Notes: generated by a model not told the origin, from the sequence alone. 35,991 nucleotides of DNA from Candidatus Bathyarchaeota archaeon (GCA_029882515.1 JAOUKN010000012.1:1-35991), one strand, 5' to 3'; positions 8,860 to 16,752 are shown, numbered from the stretch's first letter. A program made the numbers and translations.

Positions 8860-9702
8860 ATGGAATTGAAGGACTCTGTCTTAAAATTAGATTCATCATC
8901 CGTAGAAGCGAAGATTAAACGTTTCGTAAAAGACTATGTAGAGAAATGTGGAACCAAAGGTGTTGTTTTAACAGTGTCAGGCGGAGTGGATAGTTGCACA
9001 ACAGCCGCCCTCGCCGCACTATCCTTAGGTGGAAAGAAAGTGTTAGGGCTTATGTTGCCTGAAGAAGAAACCTTCAATGCAACTGACATCAATCACGCAA
9101 GATTAGTGGCGAAGAAATTCAGCTTCACCCTTAAAACCATTGATATTTCACAAACTCTCAAAGCATGTCTCAGCTCCATTCCGATTTATGATAAGAATGA
9201 CAAAATTAGCAAAGGCAATCTAAAAGCAAGAATTAGAATGGTCTACCTCTACTATTATGCCAACAGACTTGGAAGGATAGTATGCGGTAGCTCTGACAAG
9301 TCAGAAACCATGATGGGCTATTTCACGAAATGGGGAGACGCTGCAGCTGACATTGCTCCTCTTATGGACCTATATAAAACTCAGGTTAGACAATTGGCTA
9401 CACACATCGGTCTTCCTCCAGAAATCGCAAAAAAACCTTCAACTCCAGCTCTTTGGCCGGGTCAACTCGCAGAAAAAGAACTAGGCGTCAAATATGAAAC
9501 ATTAGACTTGATCCTATATGGTCTGGAACACTTCATGACAACTGAAGAAATTTGCGGTCAACTAGACGTTCCCACTCAACTAGTCAATGACATAAAGACA
9601 AGGTGGCTAATCATGGAACACAAAAGACGCCCCCCATTAACAACAAAACTTGGGTACAGAACGATAGGAGCAGATTTTAGACTCCCATATACAACATATT
9701 AA
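8860..9702 (+). CDS. nadE: NAD+ synthetase, ammonia-type domain
   Basis: This 280-residue protein converts nicotinic acid adenine dinucleotide to NAD+ using ATP and ammonia. The ATP-pyrophosphatase P-loop SGGVDS is at residues 40-45. SDKSE (145-149), the TKWGDAAADIAPL segment and KPSTPALWPGQ follow, all typical of NadE. No amidase domain is fused, so by length this is the ammonia-dependent form. A separate amidase that resembles the glutaminase domain of glutamine-dependent NadE begins 19 bases downstream, suggesting a two-gene version. ATG at 8860 is chosen because GTGATC lies just before it and TATA is 30 bases upstream. TTG 8842 and GTG 8851 are in-frame alternatives. Confidence 0.95.
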   Translation: MELKDSVLKLDSSSVEAKIKRFVKDYVEKCGTKGVVLTVSGGVDSCTTAALAALSLGGKKVLGLMLPEEETFNATDINHARLVAKKFSFTLKTIDISQTLKACLSSIPIYDKNDKISKGNLKARIRMVYLYYYANRLGRIVCGSSDKSETMMGYFTKWGDAAADIAPLMDLYKTQVRQLATHIGLPPEIAKKPSTPALWPGQLAEKELGVKYETLDLILYGLEHFMTTEEICGQLDVPTQLVNDIKTRWLIMEHKRRPPLTTKLGYRTIGADFRLPYTTY

Positions 9703-9721
9703 GATTGAAGGAGAAAACAAG

Positions 9722-10555
9722 ATGTTAAGTGAAGTTAACATAGCACTTTCCCAGATTAGCCCTAAGATTGGAGACAAAAAACGCAACCTGAATCACATGA
9801 AAAAACAGATTAAACAAGCAAAGGAAAACGGTGCGAACCTAATTGTATTCCCAGAACTGGCACTAACAGGCTACACACTTCGAGACACCGTGTACGAATC
9901 AGCAGAACCTATCCCTGGACCGTCCACAAATCTCTTAACAGAAGTCGCAAAAAAAGAAAATATCCACATGATTTTCGGGATGGTAGAGAAGAGCCAAAAA
10001 GCCAATGCAGTCCTATACAACACTGCAGTTCTCTTAAGTCCAAAAGGCTTGGTAGGAAAATACCAAAAGATGCATCTGCCAACCCACAGCGTTTTTGAGG
10101 AGAAACGCTACTTCCGACTAGGTTATGAGTTACCTGTATTTGAAACAAACGTCGGAAAATTGGGGATAATAATCTGTTACGATGTGTTTTTCCCTGAAAC
10201 AGTTCGCTTGCTTAGACTAAAAGGCGCCCAACTCATCATCTGTATCTCAGCTTCACCAGCAGTACGGAGCAAGTTCTTCGAGGCACTTATTGTTGCCAGA
10301 GCAATTGAAAACACCGTCTTTCTGGCTTATGTGAACTTAGTTGGTATCGAAGACGGCTTGCAATTTTGGGGGGGAAGCAGACTCATAGCTCCAAACGGCA
10401 GTGTCATATCACAAGCTAAGTATGATGATGAAGACCTTGTGATAGGAAAAATTAATTATGGTGATCTGAAACGAATAGAAACCTTTGTACCCACTCTTCG
10501 TGACCTTCGACCAGAATTGTTTGGCTTCTTAAAGAAACAGGCAGAAAATCTGTGA
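9722..10555 (+). CDS. Nitrilase-superfamily amidase, probable glutaminase partner of NadE
   Basis: This 277-residue carbon-nitrogen hydrolase has the complete Glu-Lys-Cys triad: E45 in FPELALTGY, K116 in KYQKMHLP, C152 in ICYDVFFPE. The stretch HLPTHSVFEEKRYF resembles the LPNYxVFDEKRYF segment of the glutaminase domain in glutamine-dependent NAD synthetases. That domain channels ammonia to the synthetase site. Together with its position right after nadE (19-base gap, GGAG eight bases before ATG), this suggests it supplies ammonia from glutamine. Other members act on omega-amides, carbamoyl compounds or nitriles, so the assignment is an inference. No signal peptide is present; it is cytoplasmic. 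Confidence 0.85.
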   Translation: MLSEVNIALSQISPKIGDKKRNLNHMKKQIKQAKENGANLIVFPELALTGYTLRDTVYESAEPIPGPSTNLLTEVAKKENIHMIFGMVEKSQKANAVLYNTAVLLSPKGLVGKYQKMHLPTHSVFEEKRYFRLGYELPVFETNVGKLGIIICYDVFFPETVRLLRLKGAQLIICISASPAVRSKFFEALIVARAIENTVFLAYVNLVGIEDGLQFWGGSRLIAPNGSVISQAKYDDEDLVIGKINYGDLKRIETFVPTLRDLRPELFGFLKKQAENL

Positions 10556-10583
10556 AGAACGTATCTTCTGGAGTAGAAGATCC

Positions 10584-11756
10584 CTAGTTGAACGTTTTCA
10601 CAGCGTTTTCAATTCGATCCAAAGCTTCCCTAACCTTGTCATAGGCGGTAGCGTACGAGAAACGTAGATAACCCTCGCCATGTTCACCAAAGGAAGACCC
10701 TGCTACAGTCACCACCTTCTCCTTGTCGAAAAGGTAATCAGCAAATTTCTCAGATGATAACCCAAACTCTTTGACATTTGCAAATGCATAAAACGCTCCC
10801 TGAGGAAGAAGACATTGGAACCCCTCTATTTCATCAAGCCTTGAATGGAGCAGGTGGCGGCGTCTGTCAAACTCTTGGACCATGTTTTCAGTGAAGGTTT
10901 GTGGACCTTCTAGGGCTGCGACTGCGGCATATTGTGCTGGGGCATTTGTGCATGCGGCAACGTATTGATGACATTTTAACATGGAAGCAATTAATTCTTT
11001 GGGACCAAGTGCGTAACCGACACGAAAGCCCGTCATGGCATATGTTTTGGAGAAGGAGTTTACAACTATTGTGCGGTCTCGCATCCCACGAAATGTGGCT
11101 AAACAATGGTGCTTAACATTGTCATATAAGATTTTTTCGTAGACTTCATCAGAAATCACAATCAAATCACGTTCCACAGCTAGTTTGGCTAGACCCGCTA
11201 TGCTGTCATAAGACAAAACTGAACCTGTTGGATTGTTAGGAAAATTCAGAATCATCACACGTGATCTGTCCGTGATCAGTGATGTCACAACATTGGCATT
11301 AAGTCTGAAGCTATTTTCCTCACACAGAGGCATAGAGACCGGGACACCGCCCGCCATCAAAATGTTGGGCTCGTAACACACAAAACCTGGATTAGGAACC
11401 AAAACTTCATCACCAGGATTTATCAGCGCTGTTAAAGCCAAAAAAATTGCTTCGGTTCCTCCTGCTGTAACTAGAACCTCTGACTGCGGATCATACAACA
11501 AACCATAATCCTTTTTCGCTTTTTTCGCCAATCCCTCGCGCAGCTCGAGGATGCCCGCATTAGGCGTATAGTGCGTCTTGCCCTCATCCATAGCCTGCTT
11601 TGCAGCTTCCAAAACATGAGATGGAGAGACAAAGTCTGGCTCACCTACTCCCAAGCTGATGACATCGGGGTCTCCTTGTGCCAAGTCAAAAAGACGGCGA
11701 ATGCCAGAAGGCTTAATTCCACTTAGTCGTGTTGCGATTCTGACGCGTCTGGACAC
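10584..11756 (-). CDS. Class I/II aminotransferase (PLP-dependent), AspC-like
   Basis: This 390-residue fold-type I aminotransferase has the expected residues: ISLGVGEPDF near 34-42, TPNAG near 64-68, N174 in NFPNNPTG, D203 in ISDEVYE, the pyridoxal-phosphate lysine K237 in SFSKTYAMTG, and R245 in GFRVGY. Archaeal relatives act on aspartate, alanine or aromatic amino acids, and the sequence alone does not separate these. The start is GTG at 11756, seven bases after AGGTGA. It is convergent with the nadE-amidase pair, and the gap to the amidase stop is under 30 bases. Confidence 0.93.
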   Translation of the reverse strand: MSRRVRIATRLSGIKPSGIRRLFDLAQGDPDVISLGVGEPDFVSPSHVLEAAKQAMDEGKTHYTPNAGILELREGLAKKAKKDYGLLYDPQSEVLVTAGGTEAIFLALTALINPGDEVLVPNPGFVCYEPNILMAGGVPVSMPLCEENSFRLNANVVTSLITDRSRVMILNFPNNPTGSVLSYDSIAGLAKLAVERDLIVISDEVYEKILYDNVKHHCLATFRGMRDRTIVVNSFSKTYAMTGFRVGYALGPKELIASMLKCHQYVAACTNAPAQYAAVAALEGPQTFTENMVQEFDRRRHLLHSRLDEIEGFQCLLPQGAFYAFANVKEFGLSSEKFADYLFDKEKVVTVAGSSFGEHGEGYLRFSYATAYDKVREALDRIENAVKTFN

Positions 11757-11822
11757 TGATCTTCACCTTTTCATGAGTTTCCCACGATGAAGGGTTTACA
11801 TTTGCCAATATTTGTGTAATAC

Positions 11823-11848
11823 CTATATAAATTAGTTCAAAGCTGAAC
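11823..11848 (+). promoter_or_regulatory. TATA box with an adjoining inverted repeat
   Basis: CTATATAAAT at 11823-11832 is a strong TATA box pointing at the gene at 11920. Directly downstream, between TATA and the expected initiation point, is the inverted repeat GTTCA-AAGC-TGAAC (11835-11848). An operator in that place would block transcription when bound. The leader would be about 65-70 bases. Confidence 0.45.
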
Positions 11849-11919
11849 CTGTCATAAACCTTTTCTTTTCACCCGTATACAAAGTTGTATTCTCTAGGCG
11901 TCACGGATTGGTGTAAGAA

Positions 11920-12402
11920 ATGAAATTAAAGGAAAGCGTTCAAAAATGGGTAAGGGATTCCCTAGGAGACCCGATTGCAGAAATACTTGTAAAAAACAGC
12001 CATTTAACCAAAATACAGATTGAAACACTGTTAATCGACATATTAGCAGAAAATATCGTGGGAAAACCACTAAAATACGACGAAAAGGCCAGATTACGCC
12101 TATTAAAGGGAGGAATAAGCCGCGGTGCTTTCAATAGGACTCTAAAACAAGCTAAGAAAAATGTCATCAAATCAATTTACACTATAATCCTCCTTGGATA
12201 CTTGGGGATTTTTGAAAGCACCCAATTGGATCCCTACATAGAAGTTGCAAGCAAACTACAAACATACATAAAAGCTTACAAAGATATCTTAAAGGGAAAA
12301 AGGCTAACTAATGAACATGTAAGAATAATGAATATGCTTCGAGAGGAACTAGAAGATAGTCTAACATTGTTATCTAGCGGCTCCATTCCCAAAAATTTGT
12401 GA
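11920..12402 (+). CDS. Conserved-looking archaeal hypothetical, helical protein
   Basis: This 160-residue, mostly helical, strongly basic protein is of no family I can name with confidence. Residues about 28-60 (TKIQIETLLIDILAE...) followed by GISRGAFNRTLKQAKKNVIKSIYTIILLGYLGIF look like a helix-turn-helix arrangement with a hydrophobic helix after it. The rest (about 100-155) is a helical pair. GGTG lies six bases before the ATG. A gene-regulatory or DNA-binding role is possible but not shown. The stop codon sits inside the first TGTGATGTCACA element of the array that leads to the next gene, and both genes are on the same strand. Confidence 0.65.
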   Translation: MKLKESVQKWVRDSLGDPIAEILVKNSHLTKIQIETLLIDILAENIVGKPLKYDEKARLRLLKGGISRGAFNRTLKQAKKNVIKSIYTIILLGYLGIFESTQLDPYIEVASKLQTYIKAYKDILKGKRLTNEHVRIMNMLREELEDSLTLLSSGSIPKNL

Positions 12403-12416
12403 TGTCACAGATCACA
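12397..12416. promoter_or_regulatory. TGTGA/TCACA operator-like element, copy 1
   Basis: The 13-mer TTGTGATGTCACA (12397-12409) has the perfect inverted repeat TGTGA-TG-TCACA. It overlaps the stop codon of the preceding gene and is followed at once by another half-site (TCACA, 12412-12416). An identical 13-mer recurs at 12614-12626. Confidence 0.45.
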
Positions 12417-12613
12417 GATTACCTAATACAAAATATCTACCTAAGTACAGTTCGCGAATTAGCATCATTAAGTGAAGAACTGTTTTGGACCCTCTTTGCA
12501 AAAATACGCTTAAAAACAACCAGATCGTAACAATTCTTCAGCGGTATATCTATACTCTTCAACTCAACAAACTATGAGCTACTACTGACACATACTCTTG
12601 TCATAAACGTGAC

Positions 12614-12626
12614 TTGTGATGTCACA
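12614..12626. promoter_or_regulatory. TGTGA/TCACA operator-like element, copy 2
   Basis: This is an exact second copy of the 13-mer TTGTGATGTCACA. It lies about 215 bases after copy 1 and some 135-145 bases before the TTG start of the winged-helix gene, upstream of the A/T-rich stretch near 12651-12664 that may be its promoter. Confidence 0.5.
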
Positions 12627-12677
12627 TTATGATCTACGCCTTTTATCACCATAATCTTTAAGTTTCCCTATGGGCAA

Positions 12678-12728
12678 TGTGATGTGTGATGTCTTATGCA
12701 CATCACAAGTGATCACATTCGAATCACA
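12678..12728. promoter_or_regulatory. Clustered half-sites before the membrane winged-helix gene
   Basis: Two TGTGAT half-sites (12678-12683, 12685-12690) are followed by three ATCACA half-sites in the opposite sense (12702-12707, 12712-12717, 12723-12728). They form nested inverted repeats: TGTGATGT with ACATCACA inside AATGTGAT with ATCACATT. With the two upstream 13-mers there are ten half-sites in about 330 bases. This 358-base gap (12403-12760) holds no other gene that I can see. Confidence 0.55.
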
Positions 12729-12760
12729 ATCATACCAAACCATTTGGAGAATATTTCTAC

Positions 12761-13468
12761 TTGTTCGATCTAACCTTGTTGGTTGCGATTCTTCTATTAT
12801 TTGTGACGGTGGTCGCATCTGCGCTATATTACAAGAAAATAAGAAAAGTTCAGACGAAATATGAAGAAGCGAAAGGTATCGTTGGTGACGTAGTCATAAG
12901 TTTCAATGCAGACATGGAGAGGGAGAGGCAAGAACTTTCAGTTATCTCCAACAAAATGGGAGTGTTACTTTCAGAGAACAAGCACCTCCAAAAGAAAATA
13001 GAAAGCCACAGTGACCAATTGAGAAAGCTTGCAACCAGAATAGAAGTTCCAGAGTTGGACCCAAACCTTTCCACACAGTTAGAAGAACTTCAAAAAAACA
13101 TTACAAATCTAATGAACAGTCATAAACGCATTGACTGGCGAGTTACAAAGATTGAGCAAGTAAACCCACAGGCCTCTGCACCCCAAGAAACGAAAATAGA
13201 AACGGCTATTCCTATAAGGCGAGAAAAAGCTTTAGCCTCGCTGACACAAACGGAGCTGGAAGTATTAGAAGTTCTTGCAAAGGAAGGAAGGAAAACTGCT
13301 CCAGAAATAAAGGAGAAAATAAATCTTACAAGAGAACACACCGCCCGCTTAATGAAGAATCTCTACGAAAGAGGTTATTTAGAACGACGCACAGAAAAAA
13401 TCCCTTATTCTTACAGCATTAAAGATGAGATGCTAAAGATCTTGAAGAAGGCATCAGAGTCACAGTAA
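12761..13468 (+). CDS. Membrane-anchored winged-helix DNA-binding protein with coiled coil
   Basis: This 235-residue protein has three parts. Residues about 5-25 form a single hydrophobic helix followed by basic KKIRK, indicating an N-terminal membrane anchor with the rest in the cytoplasm. Residues about 40-135 are charged and heptad-like, a probable coiled coil for dimerisation. Residues about 160-230 form a MarR/TrmB-like winged helix: LTQTELEVLEVLAKEG, APEIKEKINLTREHTARLMKNLYERGYL, then the wing RRTEKIPYSYSI. The start is TTG at 12761, after TTTGGAGA (12744-12750) and with no ATG before the helix. The operator array directly upstream suggests self-regulation. The signal it senses is unknown. 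Confidence 0.75.
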   Translation: MFDLTLLVAILLLFVTVVASALYYKKIRKVQTKYEEAKGIVGDVVISFNADMERERQELSVISNKMGVLLSENKHLQKKIESHSDQLRKLATRIEVPELDPNLSTQLEELQKNITNLMNSHKRIDWRVTKIEQVNPQASAPQETKIETAIPIRREKALASLTQTELEVLEVLAKEGRKTAPEIKEKINLTREHTARLMKNLYERGYLERRTEKIPYSYSIKDEMLKILKKASESQ

Positions 13469-13482
13469 AAGTTTTCAGATGA

Positions 13483-15024
13483 CTATTCCAACGATTCTCC
13501 GGCTCTGCGAATTTTTCGAAGTTTTTCATCCATCTCAGCAAGGGAACTCGATTGAGGAAGGTTATAATCAACTTTTTCTGAATCTGCCTCCAGATATTCT
13601 GGATAGTGAATAATCTTTACTGGAACCGCAAAGCGAATTTTAGGCTCAGAAATAAGCAATGCCTCGCCAACATCCAGCATCTTTATCTCAGTGTCGCTGT
13701 ACTCAAGATACGGCGTATTTTCCGTAACGTAAGTTCTGTCGCGGCGTAACTCTGTCTTCATGATGACTTTAGTCCAAAGCTCGGCAAAGACATTGAGATT
13801 TATTCTTGAAGGCCGTGGTGTCACAGCATTCAGTCCAACACGGTATTTACGATATGTCAGGGCGATGTCAGAGAATATGGTTTTGGGTAGAGATGGATCG
13901 AGGAATTCGTGAGCCTCTTCTAAGGTTATTAGCACTGTAGGAAGCTTTTTCCATTTCTCGAAATTACCTTCCCACATACGTTTATAGTGAAGAGAGACAC
14001 TGGAGGCCGTGAGGCATGTTACATGGTGTTGTTCCTCGAAACTGATTCCCGAAATATCGATCAGACAGGTGATGCCTTTGCTTACATTCTGAACCACATC
14101 GTCAACGAAACTATAGTCAGAGGGTGGGAAAAGGTCTAGAGAGAGACTTGAAAGTTTTAGCATAAGGGCATCTATAACAGCCTTGCTCTTGTAGTCCGTG
14201 AGCCCGGCCACTCCTTTGTAGCCTTCTCTAACATAGGCTTCGCGCGACTGTTCTATCCAAGTTCTCCCTAACTTTTTGTAAAGTTTTTGAGCAAGCCTTA
14301 CTTGATGCTGCGTGATGTCGGGAAAAAGTGTTCGAAGTTTATAGGGGTGGACTGTATAAAGACCCACAAGCATCTTCTTCTCTCTAGCAGAGTAGTAACG
14401 AACTCTGGTGTGAAAGAGTTGATGATCGCGCAAGCCCCGTTGAGGAGTTATTCCCCTCCCGTCCAGAAGCTGTCCAGCAAAGTCAAAGATTAGACCCACA
14501 GTACGTGGACTTGAATCTATGATCCGCGCATTAAGCATTAATTCACAATTCGTTTTTCCAGAACCTGTCATCCCGAACATGCCCATCATCAGAGGTATAG
14601 CCTCAACACTTATGCCCACAGTACCAAGCACTTGTTCGCCAGAGCGCAAACGTGCTATCTCTAAATCCCCACCAAGTCTCAAAACCGAATAATCTTCTTG
14701 GCTCGTTGTGTGTACTTTGTCCATGTAATCTGGATTAAAAGTTGGAGAACGAATCCTCTTACCACCTTTTTCAAGAAAGAGAATTGCATCAACATGCCTG
14801 TAGCTGGAGTATGGTCCAAAGGATTCCTTTCCTTCTGCTTCACGGAGTTGTTCGTCCGTTTTCAGCGTGGAGGAACTCCCAGCGTCCACGATGCGTGCAT
14901 AGAAGCTTTTGCTGGCTGAATCTATCCTAACTATCTGACCAAATGAGAGGTTGGTTCCTCTATTGAGGAAGAAGGAAACCTTATCTCCTTTTACTTCACG
15001 GATAAACCCTACAGGTTCAGACAT
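13483..15024 (-). CDS. HerA-like bipolar DNA translocase/ATPase
   Basis: This 513-residue hexameric-type ATPase is of the HerA/FtsK superfamily. An N-terminal beta-barrel (HAS-barrel-like, about 1-130) leads to Walker A GMTGSGKT at 151-158, IFDFAGQLL after it, and a Walker B-like ITLEEAHEFL near 365-375. The C-terminal part contains a candidate arginine-finger region (RPSRINLNVFAELWTKV). HerA moves along duplex DNA and drives the NurA nuclease during end resection. A NurA-like gene lies directly upstream and overlaps by eight bases, so the two are translationally coupled. ATG at 15024 (GGAG ten bases upstream) is preferred over TTG at 15030. The copy is divergent in places, and no Mre11 or Rad50 gene lies nearby. 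Confidence 0.85.
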   Translation of the reverse strand: MSEPVGFIREVKGDKVSFFLNRGTNLSFGQIVRIDSASKSFYARIVDAGSSSTLKTDEQLREAEGKESFGPYSSYRHVDAILFLEKGGKRIRSPTFNPDYMDKVHTTSQEDYSVLRLGGDLEIARLRSGEQVLGTVGISVEAIPLMMGMFGMTGSGKTNCELMLNARIIDSSPRTVGLIFDFAGQLLDGRGITPQRGLRDHQLFHTRVRYYSAREKKMLVGLYTVHPYKLRTLFPDITQHQVRLAQKLYKKLGRTWIEQSREAYVREGYKGVAGLTDYKSKAVIDALMLKLSSLSLDLFPPSDYSFVDDVVQNVSKGITCLIDISGISFEEQHHVTCLTASSVSLHYKRMWEGNFEKWKKLPTVLITLEEAHEFLDPSLPKTIFSDIALTYRKYRVGLNAVTPRPSRINLNVFAELWTKVIMKTELRRDRTYVTENTPYLEYSDTEIKMLDVGEALLISEPKIRFAVPVKIIHYPEYLEADSEKVDYNLPQSSSLAEMDEKLRKIRRAGESLE

Positions 15025-16030
15025 GTTCAATCCACTCCCACTGAAACGGATGTTTTACGCCATGCAGTTCATCTGGGAAATTACATGACACTTCTTCCAT
15101 GCGAAGTACATCCAACAAATCAGCGGTAGCCAGCGTTTCCTCAACTTGATCATGATAGTGAAGAAGTTTTGAGTCGGACGGCCCAGAAAAATCGTGAGCA
15201 AGCCAAAGGGTGACAGGATATCCGAGGCACCTTGGGTCTTCTGAGATGGAAATGAGCGGGGAAAGTAGTTCGTTTATTTCATACTTAGTTAGGTAGTCCA
15301 TTATATCACACCGAAAAACGCGTGGACTTTCTTCATATAATTTCACAACAGAAATATCACCATACAAAGTTTGATCTTTGTTTGCCTTCCTAATGGGATG
15401 GTAAACCCACACCCCATAGGGTGAAAGCATGGTCGTAGTAGCCACAAAATCCCTACCCTTATCATCGTGAAGCAAAGGAGAGTTCTTGCTTATAGCTAAA
15501 AGGTTGATCCCCTCTTTTTTGCATTCTTCGTATAGTGACACGCGGAATTTCCTTTCTCCACCAAAGTAAGCTCCACCGTCTAATAGAAGGTAATTACTAC
15601 GACCATTGGTATGGTCGTAGTAAGGCGTTGTAATCCTTCCACGAAGAAGCTTTAGACCCATTTGGCTTTCTAACTCAATTCTGAAGTCCTTTAAGAAGTT
15701 ACTACGACCATACGCGTCTCCAATTACAGTGCACATTCTTTCTTCATAGCCCCAGTCCACGTTGCGTCCTTCCACAGAAGCATACGCCGCTCGCATGAGG
15801 TAAACGCCCCAGTTATTTGCTCTTTTTAATGTCCTTGTTGAGCAGTCTACAGCCATGAAATGTACGTCGCAGTTTTTCATTTTTTTCAAAGGCTTTATTT
15901 TAGACTTATCAGGGGTAATTGCTATTACAGGTTCTTTCCTAACTTCATGGAAGCCTATTGCGCGCCCTTTGTTAACGTAGTCACCAAGTTTTTTCTTCAT
16001 CTCTTCTAGGTCTTCGATTATTTTTCTCAT
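15017..16030 (-). CDS. NurA-domain nuclease candidate
   Basis: This 337-residue protein has the layout of NurA. A coiled N-terminus is followed by MAVDCSTRTL (D62, where the family usually has a D-G-S motif), LLLDGGAYFG near 147-156 with a second aspartate, LAISKNSPLL near 185 with the conserved lysine, and a C-terminal AHDFSG segment. NurA is a manganese-dependent 5'-3' nuclease that acts with HerA. Pairing with the overlapping HerA-like gene supports the call, since sequence similarity alone is modest. AGAGAGGT lies just before the ATG. The first motif reads DCS rather than DGS, which is worth checking. Confidence 0.65.
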   Translation of the reverse strand: MRKIIEDLEEMKKKLGDYVNKGRAIGFHEVRKEPVIAITPDKSKIKPLKKMKNCDVHFMAVDCSTRTLKRANNWGVYLMRAAYASVEGRNVDWGYEERMCTVIGDAYGRSNFLKDFRIELESQMGLKLLRGRITTPYYDHTNGRSNYLLLDGGAYFGGERKFRVSLYEECKKEGINLLAISKNSPLLHDDKGRDFVATTTMLSPYGVWVYHPIRKANKDQTLYGDISVVKLYEESPRVFRCDIMDYLTKYEINELLSPLISISEDPRCLGYPVTLWLAHDFSGPSDSKLLHYHDQVEETLATADLLDVLRMEEVSCNFPDELHGVKHPFQWEWIEHV

Positions 16031-16106
16031 TTGACCTCTCTCTCAGAACCCCTGTAAAGATTCTCTTTGATATCATGAGATGGAATGTCATTAATCTGAC
16101 TGACTG

Positions 16107-16532
16107 TTATTTATTATCTTTCATAAAACTTAATGTGCTCCGCGATATCTCAGTCACCATTCTGTACCGCAGATGTTGAGACATCTTATTTCGGATCACA
16201 AAACCACGATCAGCCATTCTGGATAGATAAGTTGAAACCGTGCTTAGGCTAATTGGTTCCTTCAACTTCTCTTCATACAAAGTTTGAACGTCACGAGATA
16301 AAAACCAAACAACTGGAAAATTCTCCTTAACAATATAACAAACTTTGTCAAACTTTGACAGTTCAGAATAGCCTTGACCTAACTCAGAATTGGCTCTTGG
16401 CATGCCTCCCAACAACTCAACAATATCGAGTAGGCGGAGGGCCTTGTCTCTTGTTACATGTCCCTGAAACGTCACAGTATAACGGTTTCCATCTCCATCA
16501 AAGACTTCCACCCGCACTTTTCTAGCAGGCAT
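16107..16532 (-). CDS. Winged-helix protein of the HerA-NurA transcript
   Basis: This 141-residue protein is of uncertain family. The N-terminal part (KVRVEVFDGDGNRYTVTFQGHVTRDKALRL) looks like a small beta domain. The remainder resembles a winged helix: FDKVCYIVKENFP, then EEKLKEPISLSTVSTYLSRMADRGFVIR (recognition helix near STVSTYLSRM) and RNKMSQHLRYRM as the wing. ATG at 16532 is chosen because GGTG lies six bases before it; TTG at 16553 is the alternative. It is the gene nearest the predicted origin on the left side and reads toward nurA (76-base gap). It could regulate that operon or bind origin DNA; neither is shown. Confidence 0.65.
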   Translation of the reverse strand: MPARKVRVEVFDGDGNRYTVTFQGHVTRDKALRLLDIVELLGGMPRANSELGQGYSELSKFDKVCYIVKENFPVVWFLSRDVQTLYEEKLKEPISLSTVSTYLSRMADRGFVIRNKMSQHLRYRMVTEISRSTLSFMKDNK

Positions 16533-16625
16533 CCCTTTGCACCAATCAACCAAATCCTTTACAACTTAACACTTCACACGTTATAGAAGTTGCGGTTAAG
16601 AGTTGAGATGAAAAAACGCCAAAAA

Positions 16626-16637
16626 CTGTTTAAACAG
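16626..16637. repeat. 12-base perfect palindrome left of the origin
   Basis: CTGTTTAAACAG is a perfect palindrome lying between the winged-helix gene and the first origin box. It could be an operator for the leftward HerA-NurA transcript or part of the origin. Only the symmetry is seen. Confidence 0.35.
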
Positions 16638-16734
16638 CAAAAATAAGCCAAAAATTCACTTTGTCAAGTTCACAGCCTTCACGTGGAACACCAAAGAAGC
16701 AAAAGAGAATAGAAATGGACTGCTATCAGTTTTC

Positions 16735-16752
16735 CACAGGAAGGTGAGGGGT
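16735..16752 (+). repeat. Origin recognition box 1
   Basis: CACAGGAAGGTGAGGGGT fits the shared 18-base pattern CANNGGAANNNNAGGGGT. The G-string is part of a small palindrome, GAGGGG-TCT-CCCCTC (16746-16760). Confidence 0.6.
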
